Source of the DNA: JBHGXV01 sp041920505
Lineage (GTDB): Bacteria; Bacillota; Bacilli; Brevibacillales; Brevibacillaceae
Length of the DNA stretch: 64,000 bases
Direction: 5' to 3'
Assembly: GCA_041920505.1 (NCBI GenBank)
Contig: JBHGXV010000052.1
Span: 1-64,000, forward strand
The notes under the pieces were generated by a model that saw only the letters and a list, made by a program, of their open reading frames with translations, had not been told where the DNA came from and searched no databases. The position numbers were made by a program, and so were the translations under genes. Of this stretch, positions 52,102 to 59,688 are shown one piece after another. Within the stretch, counting starts at the first letter, position 1. Each line of letters opens with the position of its first letter.

Positions 52102-52458
52102 ATGATTACCGTATTTATTGAATACAAGCTGCAAGAAGCACAGCGGTCCGCGTTTTTGCGCGAGCTTTCGGCCATCCAGCAGCGGGTGGCCGAGTATGGC
52201 GGCCAGAACTACCGCTGCTTCGAGGGAATGGACCAGCCCCACCTGTTCGTGGAGATGTTCGAAGTCCCTACGGCGGCTGCGTACGAAGCGATCAAGCGCT
52301 GGCGGACAGAAGACGAGGCACTGGGACGCTTCGTTGTCGGCGGGGCGGCAAAAACGCACGTCTGGGCGTTTTGCCCGGTGACCAATCTGGGAGGAATCGA
52401 CGATCACGATGGCAGGAAAAAAGAAGACACCAGAGATGACGATCAAACTGCCCGATGA
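52102..52458 (+). CDS. Small ferredoxin-fold-like protein, unknown function
   Basis: 118 residues; ITVFIEYKLQ, HLFVEMFEVP and THVWAFCPV suggest an alternating beta-alpha dimeric barrel-like domain in the first 95 residues, followed by a charged tail (DDHDGRKKEDTRDDDQTAR). The tail is encoded where mutY has already begun, so the two genes overlap by 50 bp in different frames. CGAGGAGGCG precedes the ATG. No family recognised. Confidence 0.75.
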   Translation: MITVFIEYKLQEAQRSAFLRELSAIQQRVAEYGGQNYRCFEGMDQPHLFVEMFEVPTAAAYEAIKRWRTEDEALGRFVVGGAAKTHVWAFCPVTNLGGIDDHDGRKKEDTRDDDQTAR

Positions 52459-53527
52459 ATTTCACGTCTTCGGCTTTCACCGCGATCTGCTCGCCTGGTA
52501 CGACCGGCAGAAGCGCGATTTGCCGTGGCGGATCAACCGCGACCCGTACCGTGTCTGGGTGTCGGAGATCATGCTCCAGCAGACGCGGGTAGAGACAGTG
52601 AAACCCTACTACGAACACTTTATGCAAAAATTTCCCACGGTCGAGGCCCTCGCCGATGCCCCGGAAGAAGAGGTGCTGAAGGCGTGGGAGGGGCTCGGCT
52701 ACTACTCCAGGGCGCGCAATCTGCAGGCGGCCGCACGCGAGGTGAAGGCCGTCTACGGCGGCAAAGTGCCCGACACACGGGAAGATATCTCCAGGCTTAA
52801 AGGCATCGGCCCCTACACCGCCGGTGCGATCCTCAGCATCGCGTACGACCGGCCGGAACCGGCCGTCGACGGCAACGTGATGCGCGTCTTCTCCCGCCTG
52901 CTCCTGATGGAAGACGACATCGCCAAACCGGCGACCCGGGTGAAAATGGAGCACCTCGTCCGTCAGACCATCCCGGCGGACAGGCCCGGCGATTTCAACC
53001 AGGCGCTGATGGAGTTGGGGGCCTTGATCTGCGTGCCGCGCAATCCGCACTGTCTCACCTGTCCGGTGTTTGACTACTGTCTGGCGCGAAAAGAAGGGGT
53101 ACAGGAACTGTTGCCGGTCAAAGGCAAGGCGAAGCCGCCCCGTCCGATCGACCTGTTGGTGGCCGTCGTCCGCCAAGGCGATACGTACCTGATCAACAAA
53201 CGGCCGGATGAGGGGCTGTTGGCCGGACTGTGGGAGTTTCCCATGGTGGAGACGGACGGCAGAGCGGACGAGACACATGTGCTGGAAGATTACCTGTTTG
53301 CGCGCTTTGGCATCGAGGCGGTGGCGGGCGGCAAGCTCATCCATGTACAGCATACGTTTTCCCACCTGCATTGGAACCTGGACGTTTACCTGTGCGAGGT
53401 TGTCGGCGGCCAATTGCGCCCCGGACCGGCACGGTTTGTCACCCGCGCGGAACTGGCCGGCTACGCCTTTCCCGTCGCCCACAACAAGATCATCGACGCG
53501 TTGGACAAAACGGCGGCTCCCTCGTAA
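52409..53527 (+). CDS. mutY: A/G-specific adenine glycosylase MutY
   Basis: 372 residues that remove adenine opposite 8-oxoguanine. Catalytic E53 in VSEIMLQQTRVETV, helix-hairpin-helix LKGIGPYTAGAI, catalytic D154 in AVDGNV, the 4Fe-4S cysteines C208-x6-C215-x2-C218-x5-C224, and a C-terminal NUDIX-like domain for 8-oxoG recognition. Start ATG 52409 (GGGAGGAAT upstream at a long distance) or ATG 52436. It begins inside the upstream gene. Confidence 0.96.
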   Translation: MAGKKKTPEMTIKLPDEFHVFGFHRDLLAWYDRQKRDLPWRINRDPYRVWVSEIMLQQTRVETVKPYYEHFMQKFPTVEALADAPEEEVLKAWEGLGYYSRARNLQAAAREVKAVYGGKVPDTREDISRLKGIGPYTAGAILSIAYDRPEPAVDGNVMRVFSRLLLMEDDIAKPATRVKMEHLVRQTIPADRPGDFNQALMELGALICVPRNPHCLTCPVFDYCLARKEGVQELLPVKGKAKPPRPIDLLVAVVRQGDTYLINKRPDEGLLAGLWEFPMVETDGRADETHVLEDYLFARFGIEAVAGGKLIHVQHTFSHLHWNLDVYLCEVVGGQLRPGPARFVTRAELAGYAFPVAHNKIIDALDKTAAPS

Positions 53528-53540
53528 GGGAGCCGCACGT

Positions 53541-53702
53541 TTACAGACGGGTACCGTATGGCGGATAGTATGCGGTTTGCCAGAAACGTTCTTCTTCCCA
53601 CCGGCGGATCGTCTGCGCCCGCAGATAGGCAACGGCCGTTTCTTCGGCCGACTTTTTCCGCCGTTCGATCACGATGGTGAAAAAGATCATGGAAATCTGC
53701 AT
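53541..53702 (-). CDS. YrzI-like small protein (copy 1)
   Basis: 53 residues from ATG 53702 with GAGGAGGG nine bases upstream. The N-terminus MQISMIFFTIVIERRKK is a hydrophobic strand followed by basic residues, like the YrzI family of tiny proteins; a charged helix follows. It has the same length as copy 2 (53851-54012), which begins MVLNLLFFTVKIER. The stop lies 13 bp from the convergent mutY stop. Function unknown. Confidence 0.7.
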   Translation of the reverse strand: MQISMIFFTIVIERRKKSAEETAVAYLRAQTIRRWEEERFWQTAYYPPYGTRL

Positions 53703-53737
53703 CGAAAAGTCCCTCCTCTGGTAATCGGCGAGGGCAG

Positions 53738-53809
53738 TCAGGTGTCATCCGGCGCCTTGCCCCCTGTGAATTTGAAGGTCATCAACTGACGGCGTTGTTT
53801 GTTGCTCAT
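53738..53809 (-). CDS. Possible 23-residue peptide between the YrzI-like genes
   Basis: The 23 codons begin MSNKQRRQLMTFKFTGGKAP at ATG 53809, with AAAGGGGGA eight bases upstream. The strong ribosome site and position between two real small genes support it; there is no homology evidence. Confidence 0.45.
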   Translation of the reverse strand: MSNKQRRQLMTFKFTGGKAPDDT

Positions 53810-53850
53810 GTCAACATTCCCCCTTTACGTGATCAAATCGGGACAGATGA

Positions 53851-54012
53851 TTACAGCAGGATGTGAAACCCGGTTTGTTGCGCCGCCTGTTCGGCAAACG
53901 CCTCATCGCGGGCCTTCAGCCACTCCCGCTGGCGGTGAAGCGCGAGGCGTTGTTCGGCAGACAGCGAAGTCCGCTCGATCTTCACCGTAAAAAACAGCAG
54001 GTTCAGCACCAT
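53851..54012 (-). CDS. YrzI-like small protein (copy 2)
   Basis: 53 residues from ATG 54012 with GGAGGGAG upstream, opening MVLNLLFFTVKIERTSLSAE, then a charged amphipathic helix. It resembles YrzI and copy 1 in length and N-terminal pattern. A frame extension upstream to 54111 overlaps terminators and lacks a ribosome site. Function unknown. Confidence 0.72.
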   Translation of the reverse strand: MVLNLLFFTVKIERTSLSAEQRLALHRQREWLKARDEAFAEQAAQQTGFHILL

Positions 54013-54042
54013 GTCGACTCCCTCCTCGCAAGATGGTTCTAT

Positions 54043-54083
54043 AGAAAAAGACCGCAGGATCGATGAAGCGTTCCTACGGTCTT
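54043..54083 (-). terminator. Terminator upstream of the second YrzI-like gene
   Basis: On the minus strand AAGACCGTAGGA pairs with TCCTGCGGTCTT (one wobble) around a 12-base loop, followed by TTTCTAT. Shares the CCTACGG core with the next hairpin. Confidence 0.75.
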
Positions 54084-54101
54084 GATCTAGCGTCAAAATG
54101 G

Positions 54102-54136
54102 ATAAAAACAACCGTAGATTGTCGGCAACCTACGGT
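54102..54136 (-). terminator. Terminator of the 31-residue gene
   Basis: On the minus strand ACCGTAG / CTACGGT with an inner TTG/CAA pairing, followed by TGTTTTTAT. It lies 44 bp after the stop of the 31-codon gene and is the first of two tandem terminators. Confidence 0.78.
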
Positions 54137-54180
54137 CTTTCGTCAGCGTCACGATTATGGCAAAGAAAACGATGGTCAGG

Positions 54181-54276
54181 TCAAGAAGACCGTCTCCATG
54201 ACGCGGGCGGAGGATAGGCTACCGTATGCATTTGCGACAAGCGGGTCTTGTTGGTTCCTGTCTGGACGAGTGGCAT
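54181..54276 (-). CDS. 31-residue protein, probably sporulation-related
   Basis: ATG 54276 with an ideal AAAGGAGG seven bases upstream. The product opens MPLVQTGTNKTRLSQMHTVA and ends in a proline/arginine-rich tail; no signal peptide. A sigma-K-like promoter lies 34 bp upstream and a terminator downstream, so it is a complete small transcription unit. I recall a gamma-type spore protein (SspE) gene near fabL in Bacillus subtilis, but the sequence here does not show the SspE repeats. Confidence 0.68.
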   Translation of the reverse strand: MPLVQTGTNKTRLSQMHTVAYPPPASWRRSS

Positions 54277-54309
54277 TGTCTTTCCTCCTTTCCCAAAATC
54301 GTGTATCTC

Positions 54310-54336
54310 TAGGATATGGCAAAAGTTTCCCGTTGT
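54310..54336 (-). promoter_or_regulatory. Candidate sigma-K promoter of the 31-residue gene
   Basis: Minus strand AC, 16 bp, then CATATCCTA, which fits the sigma-K pattern AC-N16/17-CATANNNTA. Sigma-K acts in the mother cell late in sporulation. Confidence 0.5.
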
Positions 54337-54454
54337 AAAGCTCTTTTTTCTACCTATTTCCAACCGCCGAAGGACACCGGTTCCTTTCGCCGCCTTCCGT
54401 TGCCGCGTCCAAGCGCGCGAACGAGAGTCCCGCCTCCCCGGGACGTACGCCGTC

Positions 54455-54483
54455 TGGCGCAAGACGGAGGTTTCGGCTATAAT
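54455..54483 (+). promoter_or_regulatory. fabL promoter
   Basis: A perfect -10 TATAAT (54478-54483) with a weak -35 TGGCGC at 17-bp spacing. Transcription would begin near 54490, just ahead of the FapR-type operator. Confidence 0.65.
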
Positions 54484-54498
54484 ACAGAGACACAAACT

Positions 54499-54515
54499 TT
54501 AGCACCAGATACTAA
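54499..54515 (+). promoter_or_regulatory. FapR-type operator in the fabL leader
   Basis: TTAGCACCAGATACTAA matches the 17-bp FapR consensus as I remember it (TTAGTACCTGATACTAA) at 15 of 17 positions. It spans about +10 to +26 relative to the predicted start, where FapR binding would block transcription until malonyl-CoA rises. Confidence 0.72.
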
Positions 54516-54555
54516 TAGCTGCTTTTATGCAGTCTGGATACGGAGGGCGATACAG

Positions 54556-55314
54556 ATGAATCAAACGAGAAAAGTGGCTCTGGTAACGGGCGGATCGCGC
54601 GGCATCGGCAAGGCGATCGCGCTGAAGCTGGCCGATCAGGGGTACGACATCGTCATCAACTACCTGCGAAACCGGACGTCGGCTCGGGAGACGGCGGCCG
54701 AACTGGAGGCAAAGGGCGTGCGCGTCCACCTGGTCAAGGCAAACGTGGGCGACGTGGCAAAAATCAAAGAAATGTTCGCCGAGATCGAACAGGTTTTCGG
54801 AAGACTGGATATACTTGTAAATAATGCGGCATCCGGCGTGTTGCGGCCGTTGATGGAACTGGAAGAAAGCCATTGGGACTGGACGATGGACATCAACAGC
54901 AAGGCCCTGCTCTTTTGTGCCCAGGAAGCGGCCCGCCTGATGAGAAAGACGGGCGACGGCGGCAAAATCGTCAGCATCTCCAGCCTGGGATCGATCCGCG
55001 TGCTCAAGAACTACACGGCGGTCGGCGTTTCCAAGGCGGCGCTGGAGGCTTTGACGCGGTATTTGGCCGTTGAGCTGGCCCCGCACAACATTGTCGTCAA
55101 CGCCGTCTCCGGCGGCGCGGTCGACACGGATGCGCTGAAGCACTTCCCCAACCGCGAAGAACTGCTCACCGACGCGGCCAAACGCACCCCGGCAGGGCGG
55201 ATCGTCGAGCCGGACGATTTGGCGAACGCGGTGATGTTCCTTTTGTCCGACGAAGCGTGGATGATTCGCGGCCAGACGCTGATTGTCGACGGCGGCATCT
55301 CGCTGTTGACCTGA
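54556..55314 (+). CDS. fabL: Enoyl-[acyl-carrier-protein] reductase FabL
   Basis: 252 residues closely matching FabL, the NADPH-dependent enoyl-ACP reductase of Bacillus: TGGSRGIG cofactor loop, NNAASGVLRPLMELEESHWD, SISSLGSIRVLKNYTAVGVS and AVSGGAVDTDALKHFPNREE. It reduces the enoyl-ACP in fatty-acid elongation and is usually triclosan-tolerant. Start ATG 54556 after CGGAGGGCG. Next to mutY as in Bacillus subtilis, but here under a FapR-type operator. Confidence 0.95.
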   Translation: MNQTRKVALVTGGSRGIGKAIALKLADQGYDIVINYLRNRTSARETAAELEAKGVRVHLVKANVGDVAKIKEMFAEIEQVFGRLDILVNNAASGVLRPLMELEESHWDWTMDINSKALLFCAQEAARLMRKTGDGGKIVSISSLGSIRVLKNYTAVGVSKAALEALTRYLAVELAPHNIVVNAVSGGAVDTDALKHFPNREELLTDAAKRTPAGRIVEPDDLANAVMFLLSDEAWMIRGQTLIVDGGISLLT

Positions 55315-55358
55315 CGGATCGCCCGATTGCGTGCGGGGGGCGTTCTTGCGCGAACCAA

Positions 55359-55387
55359 GAGACAAACCGGTACAGGTAGTGTAAAAT
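55359..55387 (+). promoter_or_regulatory. Promoter of the GNAT gene
   Basis: GAGACA, a 17-bp spacer, then TAAAAT with a TG just upstream; a very similar element precedes the ABC exporter gene at 56470-56499. Confidence 0.55.
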
Positions 55388-55418
55388 AGAATGCAGAAGC
55401 CAGCTAAGGAGGCCGTAT

Positions 55419-55832
55419 ATGTTGATTCGTACGTTTCGTCTCGGCGATTACGCTGCGATCACCCGGATATGGCAGGAAACCGGTTTGGAACAGACGGAGA
55501 TGGAGTCGCTGGACGCCCTTGCCAAACAGCTAGCGTGGGACAGCGAACTGGTCATGGTGGCGGAGCACGAAGGCGAAGTGGTTGGCGTGGTGGTCGGTAC
55601 GATTGATGGAACGCGCGCTTACTTCTATCGGCTTGCCGTCGATCCGAAAATGCAGGGCACGGGCATCGGACGCAAACTCGTGGAAGCGATCGAGAACCGG
55701 TTTCGCCAGCGCGGCGTGAATCACGTTTTGATCATGGTCAACCAGGACAACAAGAAGGTATTGCCGTTTTATCATTCCCTTGGCTACGAACTGCAAAAAT
55801 ATGTTACACTTTCCAAGAAGCTCTCTTCGTAA
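55419..55832 (+). CDS. GNAT-family N-acetyltransferase
   Basis: 137 residues with the acetyl-CoA loop VDPKMQGTGIGRKLVEAIE and the C-terminal LPFYHSLGYE, as in YpeA/RimI-like enzymes. The substrate is unknown. CTAAGGAGG precedes the ATG and the gene has its own promoter. It lies 50 bp before the DUF402 gene and may be cotranscribed with it. Confidence 0.9.
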   Translation: MLIRTFRLGDYAAITRIWQETGLEQTEMESLDALAKQLAWDSELVMVAEHEGEVVGVVVGTIDGTRAYFYRLAVDPKMQGTGIGRKLVEAIENRFRQRGVNHVLIMVNQDNKKVLPFYHSLGYELQKYVTLSKKLSS

Positions 55833-55881
55833 ACGGTGGGCTTTTCCTTGTGAGATACAGAAGAGAAGAAAGGGGAGAGTC

Positions 55882-56418
55882 ATGTCGCCAGCACCAGGCA
55901 CCCATATTCGTATTGAAAGTTACAAGCACGACCATTCTTTGCACCGATCCTGGGACAAGACTACCCTGATCCACACGAGCGACGCGGTGGTGATCGGCGG
56001 AAACGACCGCGTCAAAGTGACGGAAGCGGACGGACGGGAGTGGCGGACGCGCGAGCCGGCCATTTGCACGTTCGGCAGGGGGCAGTGGTTCAACACAATC
56101 GCGATGATTCGCGACGACGGCATCTACTACTATTGCAACATCGGCTCTCCCTTCAGTCTGAAGGGGAACTTGCTGAGCTACATCGACTACGATCTGGACG
56201 TGAAAGTCTACCCGGACATGACGTACGCTGTTTTGGACGAAGAGGAGTTTCTTTTGCACAGCAAGCAGATGAACTACCCGCCCCAGGTGATCCAGCGCGT
56301 ACAAACGGCGCTCAAGGAAGTGATCGACTGGGTTCACGCCCGGCGCGGTCCGTTCCAGAACGGTTTCGTCCAGCGCTGGTACGAACGGTATTTGCTGGTG
56401 CGCGACGACGAAGAATAA
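55882..56418 (+). CDS. ntdP: Nucleoside tri-/diphosphate phosphatase (YgaC/Ntdp, DUF402)
   Basis: 178 residues of the DUF402/FomD-like family: IRIESYKHDHSLHRSW, WFNTIAMIRDDGIYYYCNIG, YIDYDLDVKVYPDM and DEEEFLLH match YgaC, a (d)NTP/NDP phosphatase in Firmicutes. Start ATG 55882 after AAAGGGGAGAG. Followed by a terminator and the ygaD-type ABC exporter, as in Bacillus subtilis. Confidence 0.92.
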   Translation: MSPAPGTHIRIESYKHDHSLHRSWDKTTLIHTSDAVVIGGNDRVKVTEADGREWRTREPAICTFGRGQWFNTIAMIRDDGIYYYCNIGSPFSLKGNLLSYIDYDLDVKVYPDMTYAVLDEEEFLLHSKQMNYPPQVIQRVQTALKEVIDWVHARRGPFQNGFVQRWYERYLLVRDDEE

Positions 56419-56456
56419 ATCCCTTTCCCGCAAGCGACGGGGGAGGGATTTTTTCT
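56416..56456 (+). terminator. Rho-independent terminator after ntdP
   Basis: AAATCCCTTTCCC-type arm pairs with GGGGGAGGGATTT around CGACG-containing loop, followed by a T-run. Confidence 0.85.
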
Positions 56457-56469
56457 GCCATTTTCTCCC

Positions 56470-56499
56470 GAGACAAAGCGTGCGAAATAGGTGTAAAAT
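56470..56499 (+). promoter_or_regulatory. Promoter of the ABC exporter gene
   Basis: GAGACA, an 18-bp spacer, then TAAAAT preceded by TG; 33 bp before the start codon. Confidence 0.55.
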
Positions 56500-56531
56500 C
56501 GTAACATACAAAAAATAAGCGGAGGTAAGAC

Positions 56532-58322
56532 ATGAACAGTGTCAAGCGCTATCTCCGGTACGTGATGCCGTACTGGCATCGCATCGTGCTTACCATCGTG
56601 ATCGGCATCGTCAAGTTTGGCATCCCGCTGTTGATGCCCTTGATTATCAAATATGTCATCGACGACCTGCTCCCCAGCCCGTTGCCGCAGGACGAGAAGC
56701 TGAGGCAGTTGTTCTGGCTGATGGGGGCCGCGTTTTTTGTGTTCACGGTGGTGCGCGCGCCGGTCGAATACTTTCGGCAATACTATGCGCAGTGGGTGGC
56801 CAACCGGATCTTGTACGACATCCGCAACCAACTGTTCGTCCATTTGCAGAAGCTGTCGATGCGCTATTACAACAACCACAAGGCGGGGGAAGTCATTTCC
56901 CGCGTGATCAACGACGTCGAATCCACGAAGAGTTTTATCGAGACCGGCTTGATGAACATCTGGCTCGATTTCATTACCATTTCGCTTACGGTCGGCATCA
57001 TGCTGTACATGAACATGACGCTGACGGTGATCGCGCTTCTGGTCTTTCCACTCTACGGCGTCTCGGTGAAGTTTTTCTACAAGCGGCTGCGTCAACTGAC
57101 CAAAGACCGCTCGCAGGCCCTGGCACAGTTGCAGGGGCATCTGCACGAGCGGGTGAACGGCATCTCTGTCACGCGCAGTTTCGCGCTGGAGGAATACGAA
57201 GCGCAGCAGTTCGCCAAACAGAACGACCATTTTCTGAAAAAAGCCCTGGAACACACAAGCTGGAACGCCTACACCTTTTCTGCGGTAAATACGGTGACCG
57301 ACATCATCCCGCTGTTGGTGATCACCTTTGCCGGGTACGAAGTGATTGCGGGCGGGCTGACCATCGGGACGATGATTGCCTTTTACGCGTACCTTGAGCG
57401 GCTGTACACGCCGCTGCGCCGACTGGTCAACTCGTCCACCACCCTGACCCAGGCGACCGCCTCGATGGAGCGGATGTTCGAGTTTATCGACGAGCAGTAC
57501 GACATCGTCGACAAACCAAACGCAGGCGAGTTACCGGTCAATCCCTGTACGGGGCGGATTGACGGCCGGGTGGTGTTTGACGGCGTCTCGTTCCGCTATC
57601 GCGACGAGGGCGAGTACGTGCTGCACGACATCAATCTCACCATCGAACCGGGGGAGACCGTGGCTTTGGTCGGCATGTCGGGCGGCGGCAAGTCGTCTTT
57701 GATCAGCCTGCTGCCGCGCTTTTGGGATGTGACCGAAGGACGCATCCTGATCGACGGGGTGGACATCCGCGACGTGAAACAGCAGAATTTGCGCAGCCAC
57801 ATCGGGATCGTCCTGCAGGACAACATCCTGTTTAGCGAGTCGGCCCGCGCCAACATCCTGATGGGCAATCCCGACGCCACGGAAGCGGAGATGATCGCCG
57901 CGGCCCAGGCAGCCAACGCCCACGAGTTCATCAGCGAACTGCCGCAGGGGTACGACACGGAATTGGGGGAACGCGGCGTGAAGCTGTCCGGGGGACAGAA
58001 GCAGCGGATCGCGATCGCCCGCGTCTTTTTGAAAAATCCGGGCATCCTGATTCTCGACGAGGCGACGTCCGCGCTTGATCTGGAGTCGGAGCACATGATC
58101 CAGGAGTCGCTCGCCCGTCTGGCTAAAGGGCGGACGACGATTATCGTCGCCCATCGACTGTCGACGATCACCCACGCCGACAAGATTGTGGTGATGAAAG
58201 ACGGCCGGATCGCGGAAATCGGCACACACGAACAACTGCTGGCGCAAAAGGGAGTCTACCATTCGCTGTGGAGCGTGCAGGATCTCGGCTCGCCTTCCGC
58301 TGACGCGGTCAACGCCGGGTGA
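56532..58322 (+). CDS. ygaD: ABC exporter, fused permease and ATPase (YgaD-like)
   Basis: 596 residues: six transmembrane helices in the first 320 residues, then a nucleotide-binding domain with Walker A GMSGGGKSS, signature LSGGQKQRIAIARVF, Walker B ILILDEATSALD and the H-loop VAHRLST. It works as a homodimer exporting lipids, peptides or drugs; the substrate is unknown. GGAGGTAAG precedes the ATG. Position after ntdP matches ygaD of Bacillus subtilis. Confidence 0.93.
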   Translation: MNSVKRYLRYVMPYWHRIVLTIVIGIVKFGIPLLMPLIIKYVIDDLLPSPLPQDEKLRQLFWLMGAAFFVFTVVRAPVEYFRQYYAQWVANRILYDIRNQLFVHLQKLSMRYYNNHKAGEVISRVINDVESTKSFIETGLMNIWLDFITISLTVGIMLYMNMTLTVIALLVFPLYGVSVKFFYKRLRQLTKDRSQALAQLQGHLHERVNGISVTRSFALEEYEAQQFAKQNDHFLKKALEHTSWNAYTFSAVNTVTDIIPLLVITFAGYEVIAGGLTIGTMIAFYAYLERLYTPLRRLVNSSTTLTQATASMERMFEFIDEQYDIVDKPNAGELPVNPCTGRIDGRVVFDGVSFRYRDEGEYVLHDINLTIEPGETVALVGMSGGGKSSLISLLPRFWDVTEGRILIDGVDIRDVKQQNLRSHIGIVLQDNILFSESARANILMGNPDATEAEMIAAAQAANAHEFISELPQGYDTELGERGVKLSGGQKQRIAIARVFLKNPGILILDEATSALDLESEHMIQESLARLAKGRTTIIVAHRLSTITHADKIVVMKDGRIAEIGTHEQLLAQKGVYHSLWSVQDLGSPSADAVNAG

Positions 58323-58377
58323 CGAACGCCGGGTGTGCGCGGTTCTTCGATATGACGGGAAAAAGGGGGGATCTTCG

Positions 58378-59589
58378 ATGGAGATATGGAAGCGCAACCT
58401 GTACGCGTTGTGTGCGGCGATGTTTGTGGTGATGGTGGCGATGAGCATGATCATGCCGTTTTTGCCCCTCTACATCCAGCACGATCTCGGCGTGAGTGAC
58501 CCGCACATGGTGACCACCTGGGCAGGCATCGTGTTCGGCGCCAACTTTCTCACAGCCGGGCTGGTGTCGCCGATCTGGGGCAATCTGGCCGACAAGTACG
58601 GCCGCAAGATCATGATTCTGCGCTCCGGCTATTCGATGGCGGTGATCATTTCGTTAACCGGCCTCGCAGGCAGTGTCTGGCAACTTCTGGCGCTGCGTCT
58701 GCTGAACGGAACGGTTGGCGGAATCATCCCCGCCAGCACCGCGCTGATCGCCTCTAGCGCGCCGCAGGAGAAAGCAGGCTGGGCGCAGGGAATGCTGCAG
58801 TCGTCAGCGGTGGCCGGCACGATCATGGGGCCTTTTTTCGGCGGGCTTCTGGCCGATCACGTCGGGTTTCGGGCGATTTTCAGCCTGACCGGCGCGCTGA
58901 TTCTCTTGGCGACGGTTTTCGTCACGATAATGGTGAAGGAGCAATTTACGCCGCCGCCGGCCAAAGAGCGAACCAGCCTGCGCGATGACGCCCGGTTGAT
59001 CTTTTCCACCCGGCCGCTACCGGCGCTCTTTTGTGTCACCGTGATGATCCAGTTCGCGTTGTTCAGCATTGTGCCGGTGCTGCCGATTTATGTGCAGAGC
59101 CTGGTGGGTACCGGGGGCAGGGTGGCGTTTTACGCCGGGCTGGTCACCGCCGCGATGGGCATCGCCAACGTGATCGCCTCGCCGCAGTTGGGCAAACTGG
59201 GCGACCGCTTCGGCTCCAACCGGGTGCTGCTCGTCTGTTTGCTGGCGGCTGCGGCGATTTTCGTCCCGCAGGCGTTCGTCACCTCGGTCTGGCAGCTCGT
59301 CGCCCTGAGGTTCACGCTCGGGCTGTGTCTGGGCGGACTGCTGCCGTCGGTCAACGCCCTGATCCGCCGCTCGGTTCCTGACGATATGATCAGCCGGGTG
59401 TACGGCTACAACAACAGCTTCGTTTGCCTCGGCAACATGCTCGGGCCGATGACCGGCGGATTTTTGGCCGGATACATCAGCATGCGGGGTGTGTTTCTCA
59501 TGACCAGCGCGCTTTTGTTGCTCAACGCCGCCTGGGTGGCGCACAGTCTGTACCGGATGAGCTTTGCCGATGATTCGGATGCGGCGTAG
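58378..59589 (+). CDS. MFS multidrug-type transporter
   Basis: 403 residues with twelve predicted membrane helices. The MFS motif A appears after helix 2 (GNLADKYGRKIMIL), and a related sequence in the second half (GKLGDRFGSNRVLL). Closest in feel to the drug:proton antiporters of the DHA1 group. Start ATG 58378 after AAAGGGGGG; the upstream extension lacks a site. Substrate unknown. Confidence 0.9.
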   Translation: MEIWKRNLYALCAAMFVVMVAMSMIMPFLPLYIQHDLGVSDPHMVTTWAGIVFGANFLTAGLVSPIWGNLADKYGRKIMILRSGYSMAVIISLTGLAGSVWQLLALRLLNGTVGGIIPASTALIASSAPQEKAGWAQGMLQSSAVAGTIMGPFFGGLLADHVGFRAIFSLTGALILLATVFVTIMVKEQFTPPPAKERTSLRDDARLIFSTRPLPALFCVTVMIQFALFSIVPVLPIYVQSLVGTGGRVAFYAGLVTAAMGIANVIASPQLGKLGDRFGSNRVLLVCLLAAAAIFVPQAFVTSVWQLVALRFTLGLCLGGLLPSVNALIRRSVPDDMISRVYGYNNSFVCLGNMLGPMTGGFLAGYISMRGVFLMTSALLLLNAAWVAHSLYRMSFADDSDAA

Positions 59590-59624
59590 GCGTCGCCCAT
59601 GACCTGTGAACGTTGTTGATACCA

Positions 59625-59654
59625 GAAGCCCCTCCGCACAGGCGGAGGGGCTTC
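59625..59654. terminator. Bidirectional hairpin between convergent genes
   Basis: A perfect 13-bp stem GAAGCCCCTCCGC / GCGGAGGGGCTTC with an ACAG loop; no clear T-tract on either side. Confidence 0.65.
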
Positions 59655-59688
59655 GTCGCGTTCATTCCGTTCTGTTGTGATTACGCGG

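Noticed and set aside
54181..54276. Gamma-type small acid-soluble spore protein (SspE)
   Set aside because: The location near fabL would suit, but the 31-residue product lacks the Gln-rich repeats and length of SspE.
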